Positions 1-11,908 of a stretch of 64,000 nt of DNA are shown here, piece after piece (positions within the stretch are counted from its first letter, which is position 1; each line of letters begins with the position of its first letter). The translations under genes and the position numbers were made by a program. The notes beneath the pieces were generated by a model. It did not search any database, was not told the origin of the DNA, and worked only from the letters and a program-made list of their open reading frames with translations. Source of the DNA: Zelopaecilomyces penicillatus (lineage: Eukaryota; Ascomycota; Sordariomycetes; Hypocreales; Pseudodiploosporaceae); NCBI GenBank assembly GCA_005765155.1, contig VCCP01000006.1:260501-324500 (forward strand), written 5' to 3'.

Positions 1-706
1 GCATCTAGCGCCCCAGTCCCCCCTCGTTACAGTGCATTTCCAGTGCCGTTTAGGTGCAGCCAGGTGCATCAACCCTGCAGTAGGGCTGCACCCGCTTCAG
101 GCTATTCCGTACAGCGCAGCAAAGAATGTAGCGGTACAGGTGACCCTCGCTATAGACTCAGGGCATTTTGGTGTTTGCACAGGTCCAGATACAGTTTTAG
201 CCATGTCGGGTACCAAAAATCAGTTTCCATCCTGCTCATGCTCACTTGTCATGACATTTTTTGCCACCACCCTTGCCACAGATGACTGCAACACGCTGAT
301 CTAATCAGGGTCCGATGGCCGGACCCTTGAGCGGCTGCCGAAAACGAAAAATGAAATGAAAAATGGGGGACGGATATCAGTGGTTGCTGATGACCCGAGA
401 TCTTCGGCTTGCATCTCCATCCCTGCACTACTTGACAATCATTTCACACCTCTCTTGATTTCTTGCCATGAACACGGCGTTCTTTTGCTGCTGCATATCT
501 CTCTGCTCTTTTCATTGTGCATTTACACAACGTGAATTGATTTCGCTTGAGTTGACTTGAATCATACTTTGTTAAAACGATTGCACCCGACTGCTTGCCG
601 AATTGACGATCCACTTCCTTCCAAGACCCGCTGAACTCACATACGCAAACTCGACATATCTTGTTTCCCTCAGGAGCGTCGCATTGAGAATCATCCTCCC
701 CCAAAC
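1..706. other. Intergenic / SNO1 upstream region
   Basis: No convincing gene was seen. The open frames near 32-304 have no recognisable domain and lack good coding character. The last 100-200 bases before 707 are C/T-rich with short AC-rich stretches, as expected for a fungal promoter and 5' leader of the SNO1-type gene. Confidence 0.5.
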
Positions 707-1533
707 ATGATCAGCCTTACCGTCGGCGTCCTCGCCCTCCAGGGTGGCTTCGCCGAACACCTCAACCTCGTCCGCAAGGCCGCCGACACCATACTCGCCG
801 CTGGTAGCGCAACCACCTCAGACATCACTTTCGAGGCCATAGAGGTGCGCAATGAGCTAGAGTTGGCGCGCTGCGACGCCCTCATCATCCCCGGTGGCGA
901 GAGTACCACGATCTCGTTTGTCGCAGCGCAGTCTGGCCTTCTAGAGCCGTTGCGAGACTTTGTCAAGTGAGTCCTACAGTTCCTCTTCTTTTTGCTCTCC
1001 TTCTTTTCTAACCACTTTCTACTTTCTACAGAGTCCAGAAGAAACCCGTCTGGGGCACATGTGCTGGCCTCATCCTCCTCTCCAACGAAGCCAACGCTAC
1101 CAAAAAGGGCGGCCAGGAGCTCATCGGCGGTCTCGCTGTCCGCGTCCACCGCAACCACTTTGGTCGTCAGATTGAAAGCTTCGAGTCCGGCCTCGACCTA
1201 CCATTCCTCCGCACCAACGGCAGCGGCAGCACCGACGACGCCTCGCCATATCCAGGAATCTTCATCCGCGCACCCGTGGTCGAGGAGATTCTCGACACCA
1301 ACAGCCAAGGCGGTGACGACGCAGCCTCCCCCGCTGTTGAGGTGCTCGCCAAGCTGCCCGGGAGAGTTGATAAGATGAAGGCCGGTCTATCACAGGCTAG
1401 TACAAAGGACGGCTCCGGCGATATCATTGCTGTGAGGCAAGGCAATGTGCTGGGAACTAGCTTCCACCCGGAGCTGACTTCGGATGCCCGAATTCATGTC
1501 TGGTGGCTGCGTGACATTCTACGACTACAATAA
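707..1533 (+). CDS. SNO1: Pyridoxal 5'-phosphate synthase glutaminase subunit (PdxT/SNO family)
   Basis: Two exons, 707-966 and 1032-1533, with a 65 bp intron (GTGAGT donor, CTACAG acceptor), give 253 residues. The protein is a class I glutamine amidotransferase. It releases ammonia from glutamine for the PdxS/SNZ subunit, which builds pyridoxal phosphate in the DXP-independent vitamin B6 route. Visible signatures are an N-terminal VGVLALQGGFAEH, the PGGEST turn near residue 64, the nucleophile Cys97 in GTCAGL, and His232 and Glu234 in the C-terminal FHPEL, so the Cys-His-Glu triad is complete. The length matches fungal members, which carry an insert relative to bacterial PdxT. The start is the first ATG in frame. 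No SNZ partner gene is visible in the window. The identification is firm. Confidence 0.95.
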
Positions 1534-1712
1534 GCCGACAAAAGATCAAGTTGTCATTTTCATTGTTATAAGAAAGCGTATAAATCATTTTGGGTATCAT
1601 TTTGGACATAGACTTAGTATTCTCGAAGGCTTTAGGTTAATGCATTATTCATGCAAGTAGACCTGTTACCATTCAAATAGAAAAAGAAGCATCAAAGATC
1701 ATACTAGGCTAC

Positions 1713-3778
1713 CTATTTTTGCGAGGATGCATAATCTGGGGGTGGCGTTGAAGTCCCATGTTCACGGGCAGGAATGGCTGGGACGTTGTCTTCAAGCCCA
1801 AGCAGCCTCATAATGTCCGGCCTCCCTAGAGATTCGGCAAGATCTCTCACCTCACTTGCACTTGTATCTGCGCCAGCTTCGCGCAGTAGCTTGACCAACT
1901 CATAGTCCTGCTTGATAAGTCCTGACACCAGCGGGGTCTTGTCGCTTTCACCAGTTTTGTTCGGGTCGGCACCATATTCCAGAAGCAGCTTCACCAAGTC
2001 ATTTCTACCCTCACTTATTGCATATGTCAACAAGCTTTCCCCAGAATCCATAGTGATTGTAGGCTTCAACTTGGCACCATTTTCAAGGAGCAAGCCCACT
2101 AACTCGGCCACACCAGTCTTTATTGCGTAGTATATTGCCGGTCTACCCCATGTCGGGTCCGAGGCATTTGTCAACGCTCCATGGGTTATGAGGACCCGGA
2201 CGATGCTAATCTTCTCTTCACACTTGATTTTTACATCTTTCAAAACGACTAGAAGAATTGGTTGGCGTTGCCAATCTAAAGCATTAGGGTCTGCCCCTGA
2301 CATGACAAGCAACTCCACCAAGTTCAATTGTCGTCTCAGTATCTGATCAGCAAGGAGAGAAATGCCGGCAATCGTGTTACAATTGGCGTTTGCTCCCATT
2401 TTTAGCAAGAGCTCCGGCATGACGGGGTCTTTTCCTTCAAGAGCCATGGCAAGCAATGAACTACCAGTGATGTCTTTAGAATTGACGTCGGCACCAAACT
2501 TCAACAGCAGCTTGACAACTTCGGGATTTCCACTGCTGACCGCATGTGCAATAACCAATCGGCCAGAAATATGTGCAGTGTTTGCTCTTGCGCCATTTTC
2601 GAGAAGAAACTTTATGCCATCAACGTTTCCGGCAGTAACAACATCCACAAAGTAGGGTTGACCTGTTATGCTTGCTTCGTCAACTCGAGCGCCTCGGTTG
2701 ATTAGCAATTGGGCAACATCTGTACTACCAACTGATGCAGCCAGGAAGAGTGGGGGCAACAGCGACCAGTTTGAAGACTTGAGACTGGCCCCGGAGGCCA
2801 TGAGAAGACGCACACTGCTCTCTTGGTTGGCGAGGATAGCACATGTCAAAGCTGTGTTGCTATCCTCATTACGACCATTAATATTGGCTCCCTGAGCAAG
2901 GAAGCCATCTACTTGTTGCACGTCGCCACGTGAAGCTGCCTGACACATCGCCGAGACAAATGGCTCGGGGTTTGGTTGAAGGCTCGATGCTAGAGCTACT
3001 AGTGACTGTTTGATTGATGACATGCCCCAGGAGAAACCCGTTTTTAGTTTGGCCTTTTCTGATGAAGTGGCTTCCTCGGAGTACGCTGGGGGTTCCGTGC
3101 CATCAGCGACATTCAAATCAGCGTTGTCGTGGTTGGTACGGTTTGTGGATACGGAAGCGTAGTGTGTAGTCTCGCCGTCAAATCCTGATAAAATCTCAGG
3201 TTGGTTTGATGTTGACTCATAAGCAATTTTGGCATCTCTAATCGCATCTTGTATCTGACTTGTGTCTAGAGCCGTATCTTGCTGCCCCTTTTCCGACCTA
3301 TGACCCAAACCATTTGGCGTTAGCAACTGAAAAGTAGCATTCTGTGCGAGTGCTCAGCTTTATCTTACATCGAGAGTAATCGGATGAAGTGCTCAAACAG
3401 CCCAGCGCTCTTCAAAAGCATGTCGGCATACTTATTCAGAGCGTCAGAGTCCACGGATCCCACATTCACTGACTGCAGACGCATCAGTTGTTTTTGTAAG
3501 CTGGCCGTTGCGGCATCGCAAAACCCCAAGGTCTGCTCCAATAATTGTTGTAGTTGATATGAGATAACCAAGGTGGTGCTGAGGGAACCACTTAAGTCCA
3601 TTGAACAGCGATGAAGACTCTGCAAAGTGTCAATCATCGATGAGAGTTTCAGTGCATGTCGTTTTCCCTTGGGCCCCAAATCCTCAAGAACGCCCTTCAA
3701 CTCTTCCGCACCGGAGGCGCATCTATGAGATATCGTGGAACAGACTGTTGTGAGCGAGGAAATAGAAGAGGCGTCCAT
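1713..3778 (-). CDS. Ankyrin-repeat protein with helical N-terminal domain
   Basis: Exon 1 is 3778-3369 and exon 2 is 3297-1713, giving 664 residues. The 71 bp intron has donor GTAAGA, a GCTAAC branch point near 3325-3320 and acceptor TAG at 3300-3298. A nearer CAG at 3327 would give an immediate stop and is a decoy. Residues 1 to about 135 form a helical domain of the type found at the N-terminus of fungal STAND/ankyrin proteins. A linker of low complexity follows, then roughly ten ankyrin repeats from about residue 240, with many copies of LL..GA..N-type turns. The C-terminal tail is proline/serine rich. Ankyrin arrays bind other proteins; no enzymatic domain is seen. Its partner and role are unknown. 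Confidence 0.85.
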
Positions 3779-5158
3779 GTTGATGATGTTTGTGAAGGGA
3801 GGGACTTTGTGGCAGTTGAATGATTACAGGTCATCACCGAATGATAAATTGTTATGATGCAAGAGCAGACCTGTCTCGTTGATGCCTTGGTTGACTGGGA
3901 ATATTATGCTACGAGGGAAACACTGTAAAAAATATGGCGGCTGAAAAGATGAGCCTTGTCTGGAGGCCTGCCTCTGTCGTGGTGACCAAAATGATACCCT
4001 TATTAGGCGTCGTGGACGGATGACGCGGTTCCTGAAGGAATGCGTGGCCCCACTATCATGAGCTGAAAACTGATGGTTCGGACGTTGGCTAGATTGGATT
4101 TAAGACGGAGTATCCGTCGCCATGCGCATAGTATTCAAGAAGTCGCTTCTGAGGACCTTGAACTTCTAGCAGACATGTTGGCGGGGCTCTGATGTCCTGC
4201 GCAGGTATTTCACACATGTTACAGTGTGTAAATACTTACGTTTACCACGGACGACATGCTACAGGCTGATTGCTGGTTCAGAGAGTACAACGCTGGAGCT
4301 TTCGCAAGTTGGCGGCCTGTGGTAGGCTGAAGCGAGATTTGTGAGCCGCGTTCTCCATGTTTACCAAAAATCCGCCCCACCACCTGACAGTTTTGAACAG
4401 TTGGAGGTTGTTTCTGTGACAGATTTTAGTTTGACGAATCGTTCGACTCTTTTGCGGTCTGTTTGAGTGCAAGATTTATGTGCTCGGAGGGTGCCGGAGA
4501 ACAGGCGTTTGTCAACTACAATTCGAGGAAACCGCGTGAAATCTGTAATTATTTAGTGGGAGCTGAAATGCTAGGAGTTTTGGATGGGAAATTCAAAATT
4601 TCCATGTTCCGAGTTAAAAATCGCCCCAGCGATCACCCACCCCACTGCACCTTCCAAATGTACCTACTGCTCTTTATTTCTCTTGTTGGGTGGGGTGGGA
4701 AGGCACGTTCCCGGTGTTGTTTGGGCCCCGCGCCAGCGCCATTGACGCTAGCAATGCAACGGCCTGAATCCCGCTAAATTTGGCAGCCATTACGTCATAA
4801 CCGCCTGGTAGATCTGTTCTCTCGCACGTTTCAGCGACGAGGGACATGGGTCAGATGCCTTCCCAACACGCCCAAACGCCAATCATGAGCAGCATTGCGG
4901 GCTCTTCCCTCTTCCCAGGTCGCACTGACACCACTTTCGAGCTCTATAGTATGGTGTTGGCTGATTGGATATGGGCTTTCTACGGTAAAGGAGGATGCAG
5001 GTTGGCAGGCTGCGCCATAGTGGCGACTCTGGCGAGGCTATAGACAAGTCATCCGATGACAGCATACTGTGCTTGGATGATTCTCACTGGCAAGCTGGTC
5101 GCAGCAAACCCATCCATCGTTCACTCATCATTCTCTCTCAAACACAAAATATTCAAAA
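3779..5158. other. Divergent intergenic region of 1.4 kb
   Basis: This separates the ankyrin gene (-) from the gene at 5159 (+). Open frames of about 60-104 codons (for example 4463-4777) lack recognisable domains and are probably chance. The final 40 bases before 5159 are A/C-rich, typical of a fungal leader. Confidence 0.4.
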
Positions 5159-5872
5159 ATGACCAACAAACGCCGCCGCGAGGCAACGAGTGCAAAGATG
5201 CTACAAGACGACAAGATATCACCCCTACACGAAAAACAACGCCAAGTCGCTTCTCAATACAATGAGATGAACGTTTTCTTTGCTTCCCAGTTTCCGCAAG
5301 CAAATGATGAGCTGCTACGGCAGCGACGCCAATCAATACACACACAAAACCCTCGTAACAGGGAGGTGCACCATCAAAGTAGCCAGCCTGGAGAAGAAAG
5401 GCCAGAGTGCGCTGCTATCGGCGATGCACAAAACACTCCATCGTCTTGGAATACACACGGTTTTGCCAAGGCGAGTCCCACCGCTGCAGATGATTTAGAA
5501 TTGGACGTTACCTCAATCCTCGACGATAGTGTTCATTGGCCCGACGCCAATTTTGCCACCGACGTAATGCTATCTCTGCCGCTATGGCAATCTGACTTGC
5601 CTTCTTACTACTCCAGCGTGCCGCAAATACAATACTCAACCGACGACTTTCAAGACAGCTACCAAGAGGACAATGACGGGCTGTATTGGCCAAAGCAAAG
5701 TACTCAGAGCTCCAGCACGCTGATGGACATGCATGAAATAGACACTGAAGCAGGAGAGCCGCGGGGGAAGCGGATGCGAGGGATCTTGAGCAGCCTGTCG
5801 CAGTTGGAACACCGGTTTCAGAGCCAAGCCAAGCAAGACCTGAATGACATTCGAGGTAGTGTTCTCCTATAG
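5159..5872 (+). CDS. Hypothetical KR-rich N-terminus protein, 237 aa
   Basis: A single uninterrupted frame of 237 codons. The ATG at 5159 sits in an A-rich leader, favourable for a fungal start. The N-terminus is very basic (NKRRRE at residues 3-8) and could be a nuclear localisation signal. The rest is polar and rich in Q, S and D, with an acidic/hydrophobic central stretch and a second basic patch (RGKRMRG near residue 202). The composition fits a disordered nuclear or regulatory protein. No known domain was recognised. A GT-containing sequence near the 3' end could be a splice donor, so the C-terminus is uncertain. Confidence 0.55.
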   Translation: MTNKRRREATSAKMLQDDKISPLHEKQRQVASQYNEMNVFFASQFPQANDELLRQRRQSIHTQNPRNREVHHQSSQPGEERPECAAIGDAQNTPSSWNTHGFAKASPTAADDLELDVTSILDDSVHWPDANFATDVMLSLPLWQSDLPSYYSSVPQIQYSTDDFQDSYQEDNDGLYWPKQSTQSSSTLMDMHEIDTEAGEPRGKRMRGILSSLSQLEHRFQSQAKQDLNDIRGSVLL

Positions 5873-6639
5873 GACCATGTATTTTTTTATGGCAAATACT
5901 AATCCAACGAACTGTTTGGCGACTTTCATATCTCATTGTCCGCCAGTACTGTCTCTTTTCATAACAGAGCATGTGTTATTGGACATTAATTTGCTTTTGG
6001 CGATCCAAAACTCAAACGATACCTCGCGTAGAGCACACCGATACGTGCTGAATGCTGCCGTTATGTGTGCGGCACTTGATAAGCGTTGCCATAGAATAAC
6101 GCAAGTGTCGGTAGCTTGATCAATGCCCAACCGGATTATTAATTTGTAAGACATTGGGAGTAAAACCTCGGTGCGCAAGTTGTGGTAATGAATCAAGGAT
6201 GAAAGTGGACATTCCTTGGTACAGACGAGAGAAGCGGCTGGAATAAACCCTCCGCCCAGTAGCTCAAAACCAGAAGCTAGTCCCAATTCTGTGCAGCCGG
6301 AAGTTTCTTTCCCGTGCCGTCACAATACGGTTTGCCACCCTAGACTCAAAGATTCGCATCGTCCCAGACTATTGTAGGTCGATCCAAACAGAAGGGTTAG
6401 GGTGAGGATACCTCGATCGAACGCCAGACTCCACAAATGCGTCATCTGCCGCCCCTCGCCTTTTTTCTTGTCCCAAGAGTGGGCAATTTGTAGTCCAACG
6501 GACCGCGACGGAAGCCTTTACACGAGATGTTTTCTACCAGTCATCTCACACGCCGTACATGTACAACAGCGCCCAGGAGGATTGAGTGCCGTTCTGTCCC
6601 GCCTGATAAGGCTGCTCGCGACCCCCAGAATCAAGCACA
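5873..6639. other. Upstream region of hybrid histidine kinase
   Basis: No gene was recognised. A GGGTTAGGG telomere-repeat-like box lies at 6394-6402, about 240 bp before the kinase start. Such teloboxes occur in fungal promoters, but one copy is weak evidence of function. Confidence 0.35.
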
Positions 6640-9600
6640 ATGGCGGTCCCAGTGGACCCCAGATGGCAAGCAAAGCCTGTGAAGCCTGTGACTGAGTCGG
6701 CTCGCGAGCGCGAAGCTTTCAGGTTGTTCCCTCATTCTCATCGGGTTTAACACAGTTCATTTGTCTCATACTGCAGCAGATATGAACCGCTTCTCGCCGA
6801 AAAGTGTCGATTCAACTACACCGGCCGACCGCTACCGGCGTCGGAGCTTCTGCCATCGACAGACTCCATCTTGACGGCGCTCGCCCAACTGGGGACATAT
6901 CAGACACGGACAGAGAGAGCCCTAGTATCTCTGTTTGACACGAACCATCAATTCATTATCGCTGAAGCAGCGCCGTCGTCGCCACTTATCCCTGGCCCGC
7001 TTGACGCGCCGCTCTGGCTGTGTGGCACTGCGATTCCCCGTAGTCATGGCACATGTGAGCATGTGCTCTATGACACTTCTGATTCTGGGTCAGATGGGAG
7101 CAATGGCATGCTGCCATTGACGTTGGTACCTGATCTCGCACTAGACGATCGCTTCAATCTGAGGCCATATTGCCTCCTTGGCAATTCCTCACCGCGCTTC
7201 TTTGCCGGCGTCCCGATTCGAACACGCAGAGGCATCAATATCGGGGTATTTTGTGTTCTCAAATCCACACCATGCGAAACATGGACCGATCAGGACACGC
7301 GCTACATTAGAGACATATCAAATGCCATTATGGATCATCTTGAAGCCAATAGAACAAGATTGTCCTATCGGCGGAATGAGCGCATGACAAGAGGATTGGG
7401 ATCTTTCATGGAAGGAAAGTCTACCATTTCTGGTTGGCAGTATGGACCAAATTCTGCAGCATTTGCAAATGACTCTAGGTCGGAAGGCGCTCTTGATTCA
7501 AAACAACAGGAGTTGGAATTGCAGCGTCAAGGGGAGAACGAACACCTACCGACCTATGAAGTACCAGCCGATAGTCCCGTTTATGACATGATGCTGCAAA
7601 ATAGCCCTGATGTAGTGCAGCAGGCTGAATCCTCTTTTTCTCCATTCAAGGTTAATAAAGTCCTGTGCAATAATTCAGTCGGTGCTGCTGAAAGCAGTAA
7701 TTTATTGTCGGACCACGCTGCTTTATGTAATGTTTTTTCAAAAGCCAGCAATATCATCAGAGAGGGTTTTGAAGTGGAGGGGTGCTTCTTCTTTGACGTC
7801 ACGCCGAGCTTATATGTTGGAAACCCCATTCAAAGCCCGCTAAAAGAAACCAGAACTGTGTCACCAGGCCAGTCGCCATTTACGAGTAGCAGTGATGACC
7901 AGCAAGATGCTTCATCGAACACAGCTACGGGTTCATACTGCGACCTTCTTGGCTTCTCTACGACTGATACGTCTAGTATCAACAGCTCCAAGCCCGATGC
8001 TAGTGAGGGATTGATGCCAAAAAAGTTCCTTGCAAAATTGCTGAGACGTTACCCAAACGGCAAGATTTTTAATTTTGGTGCCGACGGAGAACTGCAATCA
8101 ATGGACTCGTCGGAAGATGATGGCACATTTTTCTTCTCACCAATTGTTGACAAGACCTCCGTGGCTGAAGGGGGCTTTGTCAAATCCACGCCGGACATGA
8201 TGCGAAAACGTCACGCCAATAACCCATTTCGGCGACAGAATGAGGGAGCTTTAATTCAGAAAGCCTTTCCAGGTTCTCGTACTGTTGCTTTCAACCCGGT
8301 GTGGGATTCTAAAAGGGAGCGATGGCTAGCTGGTGGATTTGTCTATAGTTTCAGGCCAAGCCGGATCTTTACAGTTGAAGGGGAGCTGAGCTTTCTTAGA
8401 GCTTTCACAATGCTTGTTGCTGCGGAGGTTCTCAACCTCGAGGCTTTACAAGCGGCCAAGGCCAAGGCAGATGTACTGGGCTCGTTATCACACGAACTAC
8501 GATCTCCGCTGCACGGTGTCATACTTGGCACCGAATTGCTGAACGATACGGATCTTAGCGTCTTCCAAGGGAATGCCACACATACCATTGAAACTTGTTG
8601 TCGCACGCTGCTTGACACCATCGACCACGTGCTTGATTATTCGAAACTCAACAGCCCAGTAGCCAGGCAAAACACCAAAGAGGCTAGCAAGATATTCTCC
8701 AATCCCAGAAAAAGAGACAGAGTGCAATCATTCAGTAACAAAAACCACGAGTCGAATATCAGGCTTGACGGTTTGATAGAAGAAGTGGTAGAAAGTGTTT
8801 TTGCAGGCTTCAGTTTTCAGCACATGTCGGTGAGACAGTTATCCAAGAAAAGCCGAAAATCATCATATAGCGATACTGCGGCTACTGATCGCCTCGACAG
8901 TTCGCAGGCCTTGGAGCAGCTTGGGCCTGTGTTTGATGCTTCAATGCCCGGGAGGTCCCATTCTGAAAGGGTAGACATACAAGTCTGGATCGACCCATCC
9001 TGCAACTGGGCCTTTGATGTTCAAGCAGGTGCACTACGACGAATTATCATGAATCTCTTTGGTAACTCTCTAAAATACACTTCGAAGGGGAGCATCCGTA
9101 TTTCACTGAGTCAGAGTAACCCCATGCAACACCAGCTTTCCAAGGACAAACGCACAGTGAAGCTAGTGGTGCACGATACAGGTAAAGGCATAACTAACGA
9201 CTATCTTCGCCATGAATTGTTCAAGCCATTTTCACAAGAAGATGAACTGGCGCCCGGCACAGGTCTGGGGCTGAGCATAGTCAAGAGAATCACTTCACAG
9301 CTACGGGGAAGGATAACGGTGGATAGCCAAGTAGGCACCGGAACAATAGTAACTGTCACATTACCCCTACAGCAGACTTCGCAATCAGCGCTCGAAATTC
9401 CAATCTCACTTCCAGAAGATACACAGTTTGAGGAGCAGGTGCGAGAACTTCAGGGGCTGCGTATCCGGTTATCTGGCTTCAATGGCGACACGAACCAGAA
9501 CGCCGCAGATGACAACACCGGGAATGGCATTTTGCGAGGTATTTGTGAAGAATGGCTTCGAATGGAAATTATCTCGGATGACCAGTCGACTTCCGTGGTG

Positions 9601-10531
9601 GTGCCAGATGTGTTGCTTTGGTCGAGCGATACACTGCCAAAATCACCAGAAGATTGGGTTTCTAAGACTCCAAACGTCGTGGTCTGTCAGGATGCATTCG
9701 AAGCCTACGAGCGGTTCAGATTGGACGAGGAAAATGGGCAGGCTGGCATTTTTGAATTTATATCACAGCCGTGAGTTAATCCTCGTTTCTTCCCTGGAGG
9801 TTACAAAGACTAACAAAGATGTACTGCACAGCCTTGGTCCCCGTAAACTTGCCAAGTCAATAGCACTCGCATACAGGCGATGGATGGGACTGTCAAAATT
9901 CGCTCTCACTCCAAGTTCGCCTGGCGGCATGATGATGCCTGCAGCTTCTTTAGCGCAATCGGCAAGGTCTTCGCAAAGCTCAGGCAGCAAAATCAATGAA
10001 TCCAACGGGGAGGTAATGTTGCCTGAAGCCAAGCCTGTAGAGGCACCCTTAAGAGCACCACTGCAGTCAGTCTTGATGAACAAAGAGGTAGCTCCTCCAT
10101 CATGTTCCTTGCAAGAGCTGCCTGCCACTGTTGGGGTCATTCTGCTTGTTGATGACAACCATATCAATCTGAAGATATTATCGACATATATGAGTAAACT
10201 GGGCCACCCGTTCAAGACGGCGGTTAATGGAAAGGAAGCCGTCGACGTTTACACACAACACCCAAGCCATTATGCGGGCGTGTTGATGGACATGTCCATG
10301 CCGGTCATGGATGGATTTGAAGCTACCAGGCGCATTCGTGGATATGAGCATGCGCATCAGCCTGGTCGCCGTGTAGCAGTGATTGCGCTCACAGGTCTGG
10401 CATCAGAGACTGCCCACCGTGAAGCGATGGAGAGCGGTGTGGATATGTTCCTCACGAAACCAGTGAAACTAAAGACCTTGATATCCGTGATGGAAGCGAT
10501 GGAGATCTTGCCAGGAGCGGCGGGTTGTTGA
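6640..10531 (+). CDS. GAF-domain hybrid sensor histidine kinase with receiver domain
   Basis: My model has three exons: 6640-6722, 6780-9770 and 9832-10531, giving 1257 residues. The start at 6640 (ACAATGG) is in frame with the long exon and gives an ARERE..FRYEP N-terminus like related fungal kinases. Intron 1 (57 bp) has a weak GTTGTT donor. Intron 2 is canonical (GTGAGT, CTAAC branch, CAG). A GAF-like sensor covers about residues 60-185. A disordered region precedes the HisKA domain, with phospho-acceptor His near 599 in SHELRSPLHG. The HATPase domain (about 745-890) has its N-box in NLFGNSLKYT, plus DTGKGI and GTGLGLS. The C-terminal receiver (about 1125-1250) has the DD pair in LLVDDNHIN, acceptor Asp near 1178 in LMDMSMPVMDG, and Lys in LTKPVK. 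All phosphorelay residues are present, so it is probably an active cytosolic sensor signalling through an HPt protein. The stimulus is unknown. Confidence 0.88.
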
Positions 10532-11530
10532 CGCAGGCGCAACTCTAGTTGACGGGTTGGCTTTGCTGCGGACGTCATATAACCGTCTATTTTCTTAGTC
10601 AAGTACTCCATCTTGTGCACGAATTGATGAAATGAAGCGATGCCCATTTCTGGTCCTATATAGGTTTCATCGTCTCTGTGCTCAACACAGCACTCTGCGT
10701 GACTCACCAAGGCATGTAAAAACATGATATCCTAATGAAAACCACACCATCCAGCAGTATCGCGTAGCCATGGTTATAGCAGCAGAAGCGTAGCCAGTCG
10801 TGTGGTGGTAGATTGTTCATGGAAGACCGACACAACGCATCAATACCGATGGAAGATTTACAGATAGCCTCGATTAATAGCAAAGCGAGCGACGAACAAC
10901 AGTAATTAAGGGACGAGTAATAAAAACTGCCGGCTTTCATAATGGCGCGAGTTCCGGGATCCACAATGCGGCCCGTCGTGGGGGGGACAGACTGAGATAA
11001 ATCACCTCCAAAGATGACGGCATACTCAAGTGCAAAACCTCAGCAGAAGAGTCAGCCGAGTAATTTGCATCGCCCAAGATGACGAGAGAGATGTTGCAGT
11101 GTCGCATGACAAGCCAAGTAGTCTGTAATGCCCTTCCTTATTAGTACCTAGTAGCTAATACAGAAGTACTAAGGGCATCGGCAATGGCGAAGAGCGAATC
11201 CCTGCTGGCAGGCAGGCAAGGTTTCTAGGGGATGTGACTTGAAGCTGACCCGGCGCCAAACCTGATTAGGAAGTCAGAGGTAGTACGGAAGGATTCGGGC
11301 AACGAGAACATAAAAACGAATTGGAAAAGTCGCAATCGACAACGCCATTCTGCCTCTTTCATAATCCTGATTTCCTTACCTAAATCACTGCCTGCTGCTG
11401 CTGTTCTTGCTGCTGCCATTTCACCCAGACGCTTCGACAAACGAGAATTCATCGCCTTCGGCCCAATATCCTTTCTTCCCTTTGCGCCTCACAAAAAAGC
11501 AAAGCAACTCGCTAACAAACCAAACCCATC
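10532..11530. other. Intergenic region, 1 kb
   Basis: This holds the kinase 3' UTR and the promoter of the small gene at 11531. No RNA gene or domain-bearing frame was seen. Short open frames on both strands look random. Confidence 0.4.
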
Positions 11531-11908
11531 ATGATGCGCGGCTCCGTAACCTCCACCACCGCTCGGCTGTTGCGGCCGCAGCTCATCAGCCGCGCCGCCG
11601 TCCTGCCGCCGTCGCGCGTGCTCTCGCGATGTCTCTCTACGACGCCGCGCCGTCTCGCCGTCGAGGACAAGACACAACAAGCCGCCAGCAAGCCCACTCC
11701 GTCACCGGCCGCGGCCGAGCACGTCAACCCCGGTAGCGACCTGCCAGCCTTTAGCCTGGACACGCTCGGTCTTAGCAAGAACATGAAGATCTTTTTGTTT
11801 GTTCTGCTGAGCATCTTTGGCACGATTGAGACTTGGATCTGGTGCAAGGCTATCTGGCGCTGGTGGAAGGGTGAGACTAAGGTCTCTGGCGGGGAGGCGA
11901 CTGCTTGA
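11531..11908 (+). CDS. Small mitochondrial-type single-pass membrane protein, 125 aa
   Basis: A single exon with two adjacent ATGs at 11531 and 11534. The first about 45 residues are rich in Arg, Ser and Ala without acidic residues, ending in CLSTTPRRLA, which reads as a mitochondrial presequence. An Ala/Pro/Ser linker follows. One hydrophobic segment (about residues 85-110, MKIFLFVLLSIFGTIETWIW) is followed by a Trp-rich basic tail. This layout suggests an inner-membrane accessory subunit or assembly factor. I do not recognise the family. The localisation is an inference from the presequence alone. Confidence 0.75.
   Translation: MMRGSVTSTTARLLRPQLISRAAVLPPSRVLSRCLSTTPRRLAVEDKTQQAASKPTPSPAAAEHVNPGSDLPAFSLDTLGLSKNMKIFLFVLLSIFGTIETWIWCKAIWRWWKGETKVSGGEATA

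Noticed and set aside
32..304. Overlapping 80-90 codon frames at the left edge
   Set aside because: Two frames overlap and neither shows domain or coding character.
3327..3329. CAG as splice acceptor in the ankyrin gene
   Set aside because: It would join exon 1 in phase 2 to an immediate stop. The TAG at 3300-3298 keeps the frame and has a proper branch point.
6394..6402. Interstitial telomere repeat
   Set aside because: Only one and a half repeat units are present. This is too short to be a telomere remnant, so at most it is a promoter telobox.
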